A stretch of 14,231 bases of DNA, from positions 1 through 14,231 of the forward strand of contig JBFLZY010000072.1 in the NCBI GenBank assembly GCA_040755975.1, written 5' to 3'. The position numbers were made by a program, and so were the translations under genes. Source of the stretch: JAIMBK01 sp040755975 (GTDB lineage Bacteria > Bacillota > Desulfotomaculia > Desulfotomaculales > Nap2-2B). Below, in pieces: positions 7,713 to 14,231 of the stretch (positions are counted from its first letter, which is position 1; every line of letters starts with the position of its first letter). The notes under the pieces are model-generated. The model saw nothing but the letters and a program-made list of their open reading frames with translations, was not told the origin of the DNA and ran no database searches.

Positions 7713-8444
7713 ATGGATTTCTATACCGTCCTCTGGCGGGAGATGGTAGTGCTCAGGCGCACCTTTTACAAGTTTTTTGCTTCCCGGCTGGTCAGCCCGC
7801 TCCTTTACCTGGTGGCCTTTGGCTGGGGGCTGGGCCGGGGCCTGAAAATGAACGGCGGGAACTACCTGGAATTTGTGGTGCCCGGGATCATCGCCCTTTC
7901 GGCCATGAACACCAGCTTTAACGCTGTGGGCATTACCCTGAACATGAGCCGGTTGTACCACAAAACCCTGGAAGAATACCTGATTGCGCCCATCAGCGCC
8001 GGCGCCTTTGTCCTGGGGGAAGTGCTGGCCGGTACGGTCCGGGGGTTGCTTGCCTCTTTGATCATCCTGGCGCTGGCTTTTTTGTTTGGCGCCCACCTGG
8101 CGGTCAACGGGTGGTTTTTGCTGGTGGTCGTGCTCACCTGTTTCCTCTTTGCCGCCCTGGGCGTGGTGGCGGCCATGACCATCAACTCCCACGAGGACAT
8201 GGCCAACTTTTCCACTTTTGTGATTTTGCCCATGTCTTTCTTGTGCGGCACTTTCTTTTCTACCGACAGTTTGCCCAGGGCCGTGGCCTATATCATTGAG
8301 GTCTTACCGCTGACCCACGCCAGCTATGCTTTGCGTGCTCTGGCCCGGGGAGACGGGCTCCTGCCCCTCTCCCTGGCCGTGCTGGCTGCGTATGCGGTGG
8401 TACTGTTCCTGGCCGGCGTGGCGGTGGTGCGGAAGGTCAGGTAA
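7713..8444 (+). CDS. ABC-2 type transporter permease
   Basis: The protein is 243 residues from ATG 7713, with AAGGTGGG (7698-7704, inside the upstream gene) as ribosome site. GTG 7704 is an alternative that would overlap the ATPase gene by 8 bases. Six hydrophobic segments fall near residues 25-42, 52-76, 104-127, 132-156, 164-183 and 217-239. The layout, with FVVPGIIALSAMNTSF in the second segment, PISAGAFVLGEVLAGTVRG before the third, and FVILPMSFLCGTFFS followed by LPLTHASYALRAL, matches ABC-2 permeases of the DrrB/NodJ type. It would form the membrane channel of an exporter with the preceding ATPase. No SBP is needed for such systems, so the lipoproteins downstream belong to a different importer. 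Substrate unknown. Confidence 0.86.
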   Translation: MDFYTVLWREMVVLRRTFYKFFASRLVSPLLYLVAFGWGLGRGLKMNGGNYLEFVVPGIIALSAMNTSFNAVGITLNMSRLYHKTLEEYLIAPISAGAFVLGEVLAGTVRGLLASLIILALAFLFGAHLAVNGWFLLVVVLTCFLFAALGVVAAMTINSHEDMANFSTFVILPMSFLCGTFFSTDSLPRAVAYIIEVLPLTHASYALRALARGDGLLPLSLAVLAAYAVVLFLAGVAVVRKVR

Positions 8445-8470
8445 AGAAAAAAATTTTTTGGAGGAAGGAT

Positions 8471-8499
8471 TTTTCATCCCAGGGTAGAACGAGTATATT
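8471..8499 (+). promoter_or_regulatory. Possible sigma-A-type promoter for cobN
   Basis: A weak -35 TTTTCA (8471-8476), a 17-base spacer and a -10 TATATT (8494-8499) lie in an AT-rich stretch after the permease stop. This would start RNA near 8506, just before the folded leader. The -35 matches poorly, so the call rests on the -10, the spacing and the context. Confidence 0.35.
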
Positions 8500-8515
8500 A
8501 TATTTTAGGTAATTT

Positions 8516-8578
8516 GGTGGGGGTTTCAGGTAAAGGCGACCGGAGTCGCCGGAGCTAAAATAAGTTTTTAAGCCCGCC
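8516..8578 (+). promoter_or_regulatory. Structured 5' leader of cobN, riboswitch-like but of no class I recognise
   Basis: GGTGGG (8516-8521) can pair with CCCGCC (8573-8578), and TTT (8524-8526) can extend this with AAG (8570-8572) across a two-G bulge, closing a domain of about 63 bases. Inside is a perfect 6-bp hairpin, GGCGAC (8535-8540) / GTCGCC (8545-8550), with a CGGA loop. CAGGTAAA occurs twice, at 8527-8534 and 8578-8585. A terminator-like hairpin follows at 8602-8658, the usual layout of a transcriptional riboswitch or attenuator. I looked for cobalamin, c-di-GMP, T-box, NiCo and Moco hallmarks and found none. Regulation by this element is inferred from shape alone. Confidence 0.4.
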
Positions 8579-8601
8579 AGGTAAAAACTCGGATCATTAA
8601 G

Positions 8602-8658
8602 CCACGAAGGCTTTCACTTCCTTCCAGAGGAGGAAGGTGTCTTCGTGGTTTTTATTTT
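8602..8658 (+). terminator. Intrinsic terminator-like hairpin in the cobN leader
   Basis: CCACGAAG (8602-8609) is the exact complement of CTTCGTGG (8641-8648). Inside, CACTTCCTTCC (8615-8625) pairs imperfectly with GGAGGAAGGTG (8629-8639). A T-rich run, TTTTTATTTT, follows at 8649-8658. It ends only 18 bases before the cobN GTG and 5 bases before its ribosome site, so if it forms in the transcript it would stop RNA polymerase before cobN. It could be a regulated attenuator or the end of the exporter operon. Confidence 0.7.
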
Positions 8659-8676
8659 CGAACAGGAGGGAGCGCC

Positions 8677-11600
8677 GTGAAGCAAATTACCGCCGTCATG
8701 TGGCACAGCCACACCACCACCTTGCGGAGGGCGGCAGGGCTGGTGGCGGACGAGCTGAAAGTGAAAGTTTACTCTGCCCGTTTTCTCGACGAAGGGAAGG
8801 AGGACCTGACGGAAGCCCTGGCCGAGATGGCCCGGGCCGACCTGGTGTTTCTTTACCGTTCCACGGCCGAAAGCATCTGGAGTGAGCTGGAGAGGGCGGT
8901 AAAAGAACTGGGCAAACCGGTAGTCTGTGTGGCCCACGACCCGGCTTTATGGGTTCTTTCCACAGTGGGGCCGGAGGTAGTTTCCAAATGCTATACGTAT
9001 ATAGTGCAGGGCGGTAAAGAAAACTTTGCCCATTTGCTCCGTTACCTGGCGGCGGAAGTGCTGGGTGAACGGCTGGCGTACAGCGAGCCGCTTACCTTCC
9101 CCTGGGAGGGCATTTACCACCCGGCCGCACCGGGATGCTTTACTGCGGTGGAAGAGTATTTATCCTGGTACGAGTCGTATTTTACAAACCTGTTATCCCG
9201 GCAAAGCGACCCAAAGACAAAGGAACAAGCGCCGCTCCGGCCGGATTTCCAGCAGTCCGGCCCGGGTCAGGTCAGCCCGGAACCGGCCGCTATTCCTACG
9301 GTGGGTCTTCTTTTTGCCCGCAACAACTGGGTGAACGGCAACCTGGCGGTAGAGGACTTATTGATTCGCTTGCTGGAAGAAAAAGGCATGAGAGTGATCC
9401 CCGCCTTTTGCTATTCCCTGAAAGATGACGGTCTGGGCACGAAGGGTTCCGGCGAGGTGGTGCGCCAGTACTTTTTCACTCCAGACGGGAAGCCGCGCAT
9501 CAATGCCCTGGTCAAGTTGATTTCCTTCTTCCTGGAAGCCCGCACCCGTACCGATGACTTTTTGCGTGAAAACGTAGCATCTTCCGGCGTGACTCTTCTG
9601 CAAAAGCTGGGCGTCCCCGTCTTCCAGCCGGTAACCTCTTTTTACCGCACGGTGGAGGAATGGGCAGAAGATCCCCAGGGGATAAACCGGGACATTGCCT
9701 GGTGCGTCTCCCTGCCCGAGTTCGAGGGGGTGATCGAGCCCATCTTCATTGCCGGGGCCAGGCGGGAAGGGGAGCTGGAGCTGCGCGTGCCGGTGGAAGA
9801 GCGCTGCCGGCGCCTGGTGGAGCGGGTGGCCGGCTGGCTCAGATTGGCCCAAAAGCCGGTGGCCGAGAGAAAGGTGGCCTTCATCCTGCATAACAACCCC
9901 TGCGCTTCGGTGGAGGCCACCGTGGGCGGCGGGGCCAACCTGGACACTTTAGAGAGCGTGGCCGGGATTTTGCGCCGCATGCGGGAGGCGGGCTACAGCG
10001 CGGAGGTACCGGAAAACGGCAAAGAACTGATCGACACCATTATGAACCGCAAGGCTATCTCCGAGTTCCGCTGGACTACCACCGACGAGATCATCAGCAA
10101 AGGCGGGGCCTTAAAACTCATGCCCGTGGAAGACTACCGGCAGTGGTTCGACACCTTATCTCCGCGGGTGCAACAGCGCCTTACCGAAGCCTGGGGTGCT
10201 CCTCCGGGTGAGGCGATGAACGGCGTGCCCGCCGCCATGGTGTACGAGGGAAAAATTATCATTACCGGCGTACAGTACGGCAATGTCGTGGTCTGCGTGC
10301 AGCCGAAAAGAGGTTGCGCCGGGGCGCGCTGCGACGGGCAGGTCTGCAAAATCCTGCACGACCCGGACATCCCGCCGCCCCACCAGTACCTGGCCACATA
10401 CCGCTACCTGGAACGGGACTTTGGGGTGGATGTTATAGTACACGTGGGTACCCACGGCAACCTGGAGTTTTTGCCCGGCAAAGGCGTGGGTCTCTCCGGC
10501 GACTGTTATCCGGATTTAGCCATCGGCACCCTCCCCCACCTTTACATCTACAACGCGGATAACCCGCCGGAGGGAACCATTGCCAAAAGGAGGAGCTACG
10601 CCGCCCTGGTGGACCACATGCAGACGGTGATGACCGGGGGCGGGCTTTACGACGAGCTGGCCGAACTGGACCGCTACCTGGAGGAATACGAAAAGGCTAA
10701 AGTAGCCGATCCGGCCCGGGCCCATACTTTAGAGCATTTGATTATCGAGGAAATCAAAAAGACCAACCTGGATAAACAAATCCCCGTGGAAGACGGCCAC
10801 CATAATTTTGCCTTAATCGTGGAAAAGGCCCACGCAGTGCTCTCCGGCATCCGCAACACGCAGATTCAGGATGGTCAGCATATCTTTGGCGAACTGCCGC
10901 AGGGCGAGCGGCGCATAGAATTTATCAACTCCATCCTGCGCTTTGACGCCGGGGAGAGGGCTTCTTTGCGCCGGGCCGTGGCCGATCTCATGAACCTGGA
11001 ACTGGCCGAACTGCTGGCCGACCAGGGGCGGGTCTCGACTCGCTACGGGAAGTCCCACGGGGCCCTCCTGGAAGAAATAGATGCTGCGGTCAAAACCTTC
11101 ATCGGACAGTTTTTAAAGGGGCGGGAGGTAGATCCCGGCCTGGCCCAGGAAGTTCTGGGTGATAAATTTGTCTATCCGGATGCGTTGCCCGCAGTCAATG
11201 CCCTTTTACCCCGGGTGCTGGATTTGAACGAGCGCATTGAAGCTTCCCGGGAAATCGAGTCGCTGCTTTCCGGCTTTGCCGGCCGGTACATTCCCGCCGG
11301 CCCTTCGGGTTTGATTACCCGCGGCCGGGACGACGTGTTACCCACCGGCCGTAACTTCTACTCCCTTGATCCCCACCGGGTGCCTACGAAAGCGGCCTGG
11401 GAAGTGGGGAAACGACTGGCTCAAAAGGTTCTGGAAAAACACCTGGCGGAAGAAGGCCGCTATCCGGAGAACATTGCCCTTTACTGGATGTGCAATGACA
11501 TCATGTGGGCAGACGGAGAAGGACTGGGGCAGATGTTTTACCTGCTGGGCGTAAAGCCGAAGTGGCTGCCCAACGGGCGGGTGGGGGGTATTGAAGTAAT

Positions 11601-12642
11601 CCCGCTGGAAGAATTAGGACGCCCCCGCATTGACCTGACCGCGCGGGTTTCCGGCATCACCCGGGACAACTTCCCCAACTGCGTGGAACTCCTGGACGAA
11701 GCCGTCCAGACCGTGGCCGCCCTGGACGAACCGGTGGAACAGAACTACGTCCGCAAGCACACCCTGGCCCAGCTGGACGGGCAGAGCAACGCGCAGGCCT
11801 GGCGGGACGCTACTTTACGCATCTTCGCCTCCAAACCGGGCACCTACCAGGCCGGTGTGAACCTGGCCGTCTACGCCTCGGCCTGGAAAGAAGAAAAGGA
11901 TCTGGCCGACATCTTTATCTACTGGAACGGTTACGCCTACGGCAAAGGCGTCTTCGGCCGGGAGGCCTTCCGCCAGCTCCAGACCAGTTTGAAGACGGTA
12001 GACGTCACCTACAACAAGGTGGTCACCGACGAGTACGACCTCTTCGGCTGCTGTTGCTACTTCGGCACCCACGGCGGGATGACCGCCGCCGCCCGGGCGG
12101 CTTCCGGCAAAGAGGTGAAGACCTACTACGGCGACACCAGGGAGCCGGAGCACGTGGAGGTGCGCACCCTGGCCGACGAAATCCGCCGGGTGGTGCGCAC
12201 AAAACTCTTGAACCCCAAATGGATCGAAGGACAAAAGCGCCACGGCTACAAAGGCGCCGGGGACATTTCCAAGCGGGTCGGCCGGGTCTACGGCTGGGAG
12301 GCTACCACCCAGGAAGTGGACGACTGGATTTTCGACGATATCACTAAAACCTTTATTCTGGACGAGGAAAACCGCCGGTTCTTTGAAGAGCACAACCCCT
12401 GGGCCCTGGAAGAAATCGCCCGCCGGCTGTTGGAAGCCCACCAGCGCGGCCTGTGGAACGCCGACCCCGAAGTGCTGGAAGGCCTGAAAGAACACTACCT
12501 GGAGATCGAAGGCTGGCTGGAAGAAAAGATGGGGGAGGTAAAGGGCGAGTTCCAGGGTGGCGCCATCGACATCCTCACCGCCGAGGAGGTGGCCGACTGG
12601 GGAGCGAAGATGCGGGAGATCAAGGCGAAGCTGGGGAGCTGA
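8677..12642 (+). CDS. cobN: CobN-family metal chelatase large subunit
   Basis: The protein is 1321 residues from GTG 8677 with AGGAGGG at 8664-8670. An N-terminal part (1-170) is joined by a Pro/Gln-rich linker (about 174-206) to the CobN/BchH/ChlH core. Core hallmarks are GGGANLDTLES, LHDPDIPPPHQYLATYRYLE (560-579), HVGTHGNLEFLPG (H589, H593, E597), DLTARVSGITRDNFPN, and FGTHGGMTAAARAASG from 1129. CobN binds the tetrapyrrole while I/D-type AAA+ subunits supply ATP energy; partners are encoded at 3652 and 5740. In aerobes CobN inserts cobalt into hydrogenobyrinate diamide, and BchH/ChlH relatives insert Mg. Two Cys groups stand out: C547-x4-C552-x4-C557 just before the HDPD motif, and C1125-C1127 in a row before FGTHGGM. 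Many aerobic CobN/BchH proteins lack these. Length is slightly above that usual for CobN. Family membership is secure, but the reaction (Co insertion, another metal, or haem/corrinoid demetallation as proposed for HmuS) is open. Confidence 0.92.
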   Translation: MKQITAVMWHSHTTTLRRAAGLVADELKVKVYSARFLDEGKEDLTEALAEMARADLVFLYRSTAESIWSELERAVKELGKPVVCVAHDPALWVLSTVGPEVVSKCYTYIVQGGKENFAHLLRYLAAEVLGERLAYSEPLTFPWEGIYHPAAPGCFTAVEEYLSWYESYFTNLLSRQSDPKTKEQAPLRPDFQQSGPGQVSPEPAAIPTVGLLFARNNWVNGNLAVEDLLIRLLEEKGMRVIPAFCYSLKDDGLGTKGSGEVVRQYFFTPDGKPRINALVKLISFFLEARTRTDDFLRENVASSGVTLLQKLGVPVFQPVTSFYRTVEEWAEDPQGINRDIAWCVSLPEFEGVIEPIFIAGARREGELELRVPVEERCRRLVERVAGWLRLAQKPVAERKVAFILHNNPCASVEATVGGGANLDTLESVAGILRRMREAGYSAEVPENGKELIDTIMNRKAISEFRWTTTDEIISKGGALKLMPVEDYRQWFDTLSPRVQQRLTEAWGAPPGEAMNGVPAAMVYEGKIIITGVQYGNVVVCVQPKRGCAGARCDGQVCKILHDPDIPPPHQYLATYRYLERDFGVDVIVHVGTHGNLEFLPGKGVGLSGDCYPDLAIGTLPHLYIYNADNPPEGTIAKRRSYAALVDHMQTVMTGGGLYDELAELDRYLEEYEKAKVADPARAHTLEHLIIEEIKKTNLDKQIPVEDGHHNFALIVEKAHAVLSGIRNTQIQDGQHIFGELPQGERRIEFINSILRFDAGERASLRRAVADLMNLELAELLADQGRVSTRYGKSHGALLEEIDAAVKTFIGQFLKGREVDPGLAQEVLGDKFVYPDALPAVNALLPRVLDLNERIEASREIESLLSGFAGRYIPAGPSGLITRGRDDVLPTGRNFYSLDPHRVPTKAAWEVGKRLAQKVLEKHLAEEGRYPENIALYWMCNDIMWADGEGLGQMFYLLGVKPKWLPNGRVGGIEVIPLEELGRPRIDLTARVSGITRDNFPNCVELLDEAVQTVAALDEPVEQNYVRKHTLAQLDGQSNAQAWRDATLRIFASKPGTYQAGVNLAVYASAWKEEKDLADIFIYWNGYAYGKGVFGREAFRQLQTSLKTVDVTYNKVVTDEYDLFGCCCYFGTHGGMTAAARAASGKEVKTYYGDTREPEHVEVRTLADEIRRVVRTKLLNPKWIEGQKRHGYKGAGDISKRVGRVYGWEATTQEVDDWIFDDITKTFILDEENRRFFEEHNPWALEEIARRLLEAHQRGLWNADPEVLEGLKEHYLEIEGWLEEKMGEVKGEFQGGAIDILTAEEVADWGAKMREIKAKLGS

Positions 12643-12696
12643 GATTTGGGTTTTGCAATAACCTTGAGCAGATTCTGCAGAGAGGAGTTTTAGTGC

Positions 12697-13737
12697 ATGA
12701 GGAAATGGTTAATCCTGGCTTTGGTCAGCCTGGTGGTATTATCAGTGCTGACCGGATGCGGGCAGGCAAAATCGCCGGTTTCCGCGCCGGATAAAAAGAC
12801 GGTCACCGTTAACGATGCGGCAGGACGGCAGGCGCAGGTTCCTTACCCGGCGAAGCGCGTGGTTTGTCTTGCCAGCGATGCGGCAGAGGTCATTTGTGCG
12901 TTAGGTGCAGAAGACCAGGTTGTTGCCGTTTCTGATACGCTTAAAAGTTACCCGATAGTGAAGGAAAGATTTGCCAATACGCCAGGAGTCGGCAATTTTT
13001 CTGAGCCGAGTGTGGAGAAAATTTTAGAAGTACGTCCAGATGTGGTGTTAGGGTACAAGCAGTCTCTCGATAATAAGATTGCAGAAAAAATTCAAGCTGC
13101 CGGCATTCCATTTATCGTTTTGACGTGCAACGATATGCGTACCTTTGTTCAGGATGTGAAAAATCTGGGTTGTCTTTTGGGGAAAGAAAAAGAAGCAGAC
13201 GATTTTATCACTTTTATCAATAACAACCTGAAAAAGATTACCGAAGTCATTCAAAAAGTTCCGCTTTCTCAAAAGCCTCGTATCTATATAGAGGGCTTTC
13301 AGCCGTTTACCACTTATGGTAAAGAAAGTCCATCAGCAAATATAGTTGAATTGGCTGGAGGGACTAATATAGCCGAAAATGAACCAACGGCCAATCCCAA
13401 GATTAATCCCGAATGGGTTATTAAACAAAACCCGGATGTTATCATTAAAGTGGTTACCAGCGACAAGACCCTTCCTGATGTAATGCGGCAGGAGGGGGAA
13501 AACATCGTATCACGACCTGGATTTAAAGAAATAAAAGCAGTTAAAGACGATAGAATTTACGTGATTGGTTGGAAAGTATACACCGGGGCCAGGGCAGTGA
13601 TTGGTGCCGCCTATCTGGCTAAATGGTTCCATCCCGACCTTTTTAAAGATGTCGACCCGGAAGCAATCCACCGGGAAATGCTTAAAAAATTTTATAATGA
13701 AGAACTCCGAGGGGTATGGGTTTATCCTGAAAAATAA
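12697..13737 (+). CDS. Metal-chelate ABC transporter substrate-binding lipoprotein (BtuF/FepB-like)
   Basis: The protein is 346 residues from ATG 12697 with GAGAGGAG (12679-12686) upstream. The signal peptide ends in the lipobox VLTGC with lipidated C21, so it should be anchored outside the membrane. Two lobes of the periplasmic-binding-protein-2 fold follow. The N-lobe runs about 37-140 (VTVNDAAGRQAQVPYPAKRV, PSVEKILEVRPDVVLGY), then a long connecting helix, then a C-lobe from about 190 (TTYGKES, IVELAGGTNI, NPEWVIKQNPDVIIKV, KAVKDDRIYVI). The family captures cobalamin, haem or ferric siderophores for a BtuCD/FecCD-type importer, whose genes are not in the window. It starts 54 bases after cobN, so it probably shares that transcript. 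Composition is more AT-rich than cobN: 26 of 60 bases are G+C at 13081-13140, against 42 of 60 at 12421-12480 in cobN. Ligand unknown. Confidence 0.88.
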   Translation: MRKWLILALVSLVVLSVLTGCGQAKSPVSAPDKKTVTVNDAAGRQAQVPYPAKRVVCLASDAAEVICALGAEDQVVAVSDTLKSYPIVKERFANTPGVGNFSEPSVEKILEVRPDVVLGYKQSLDNKIAEKIQAAGIPFIVLTCNDMRTFVQDVKNLGCLLGKEKEADDFITFINNNLKKITEVIQKVPLSQKPRIYIEGFQPFTTYGKESPSANIVELAGGTNIAENEPTANPKINPEWVIKQNPDVIIKVVTSDKTLPDVMRQEGENIVSRPGFKEIKAVKDDRIYVIGWKVYTGARAVIGAAYLAKWFHPDLFKDVDPEAIHREMLKKFYNEELRGVWVYPEK

Positions 13738-13768
13738 TGGTGTTAGGCCTGTGTAAATGGTGTTAGGC
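13736..13768 (+). repeat. 13-bp direct repeat between two SBP genes
   Basis: AATGGTGTTAGGC occurs at 13736-13748 and again at 13756-13768, a 20-base period. The first copy overlaps the stop codon of the upstream SBP gene and the second ends just before the ribosome site of the next. It may be a small tandem duplication or a binding site. Confidence 0.6.
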
Positions 13769-13786
13769 AAGGAGGGTGAGTTTAAT

Positions 13787-14231
13787 TTGGCCGATATACA
13801 GGATGGCGGACGCGGCCGGTACGATAATCCCAGGTATTATCCTGGGATTATCGACCTGTGTGCGCCCATTCCGCTGCCCAGCTTGTTAGTGTTTTTAATC
13901 ATCTTCTGCGTAGCCTTCACGGCAGGGTGCGGGCAAACAAAAAAGGAGGCTTCTCCGGCAGAAATCACCATTACAGATTCTCTGGGTAAAAGCATTGCTG
14001 TTCCCCAGCCGCTGGAAAAGGTGGTTGTGTTAAATGGCGATGTAGCGGAAGCTTTATCTATCATAGGGGTTCGGGATGCAATAATCGGCGTTAGTGATAC
14101 TGTTCAGCAAAATCCTTACCTTGGCCTTCAGGATAAACCAGTGGTGGGGAAGTGGGACAACCCAAGCGTTGAAAAAATAGTAGAACTAAAGCCGCAGGTC
14201 GTATTGACCTACAGCAAGTGGCCTGGCGGAG
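13787..14231 (+). CDS. Substrate-binding lipoprotein paralogue, 3' part outside the window
   Basis: The frame is open from TTG 13787 to the window end (148 codons) with a strong AAGGAGGG at 13769-13776. About 32 mostly polar residues precede a hydrophobic stretch (LLVFLIIFCVAFTAGC, residues 33-48) ending in a lipobox with Cys at residue 48. The N-lobe then matches the preceding SBP: ITITDSLGKSIAVPQPLEK, GVRDAIIGVSDT, NPSVEKIVELKPQVVLTY. It is therefore another BtuF/FepB-like SBP. The N-terminal extension is unusual for a lipoprotein and its DNA contains a long hairpin (13818-13856). Translation might instead start at TTG 13883 or GTG 13889, which would give an ordinary signal peptide, but neither has a visible ribosome site. 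Tandem SBP genes suggest several ligands or recent duplication. Confidence 0.8.
   Translation, partial: MADIQDGGRGRYDNPRYYPGIIDLCAPIPLPSLLVFLIIFCVAFTAGCGQTKKEASPAEITITDSLGKSIAVPQPLEKVVVLNGDVAEALSIIGVRDAIIGVSDTVQQNPYLGLQDKPVVGKWDNPSVEKIVELKPQVVLTYSKWPGG
13818..13856 (+). repeat. Long near-perfect hairpin at the start of the last SBP gene
   Basis: CGATAATCCCAGG (13822-13834) is the exact reverse complement of CCTGGGATTATCG (13841-13853), with a 6-base loop TATTAT. GGT (13818-13820) and ACC (13854-13856) extend the stem past one bulged A, giving 16 pairs. No T-run follows, so it is not a standard terminator. It lies about 30 bases after the TTG start, where it could affect translation or RNA stability. 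It may also be a protein-binding palindrome. Confidence 0.7.

Overview
The window is entirely plus-strand and looks like part of a Gram-positive, probably anaerobic Firmicute genome. I infer this from strong GGAGG ribosome sites, GTG and TTG starts (6872, 8677, 13787), lipoproteins with lipoboxes, a secreted protein ending in a 'copper amine oxidase N-terminal-like' stalk domain, and a mostly GC-rich composition. The Desulfotomaculum/Pelotomaculum group of Peptococcaceae would fit, but nothing here proves the genus.

Layout. 1-975 holds degraded pieces of metal-chelate substrate-binding proteins (SBPs): a possible C-lobe fragment at 3-77 and a copy at 208-975 that has lost its N-terminal lobe. 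1001-3271 encodes a secreted, repeat-containing stalk-domain protein. 3272-3651 is a gene-free spacer with an 8-bp-unit inverted repeat and an intrinsic terminator-like hairpin. 3652-5691 encodes a fused ChlI-ChlD type chelatase subunit (AAA+, acidic/proline linker, VWA), and 5740-6816 a second, stand-alone ChlI-type AAA+ protein. 6872-8444 encodes a two-gene ABC-2 (DrrAB/NatAB-like) exporter. 8445-8676 is a structured leader: possible promoter, closed stem, inner hairpin, then a terminator-like hairpin. 8677-12642 encodes a large CobN-family chelatase. 12697-13737 encodes an intact SBP lipoprotein, and a further SBP lipoprotein starts at 13787 and runs off the window.

How the genes may work together. 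CobN (tetrapyrrole-binding large subunit), the I-D fusion and the extra I protein have the parts of an ATP-dependent class I metal chelatase. Around it sit several SBPs of the cobalamin/haem/ferric-chelate uptake class (their permease and ATPase would have to lie outside the window) and an ABC-2 exporter. Established class I chelatases insert Co into corrinoids (CobNST) or Mg into protoporphyrin (ChlHID). Anaerobic Firmicutes normally insert cobalt with the ATP-independent CbiK/CbiX enzymes, so the substrate here is open. Cobalt insertion, insertion of another metal, or removal of metal from an imported tetrapyrrole (as proposed for the CobN-like HmuS of Bacteroidetes) are all possible. The most interesting points are the chelatase/uptake/export neighbourhood, conserved cysteine clusters in CobN and in both AAA+ subunits, the possible RNA-based control ahead of cobN, and the decaying SBP paralogue array.
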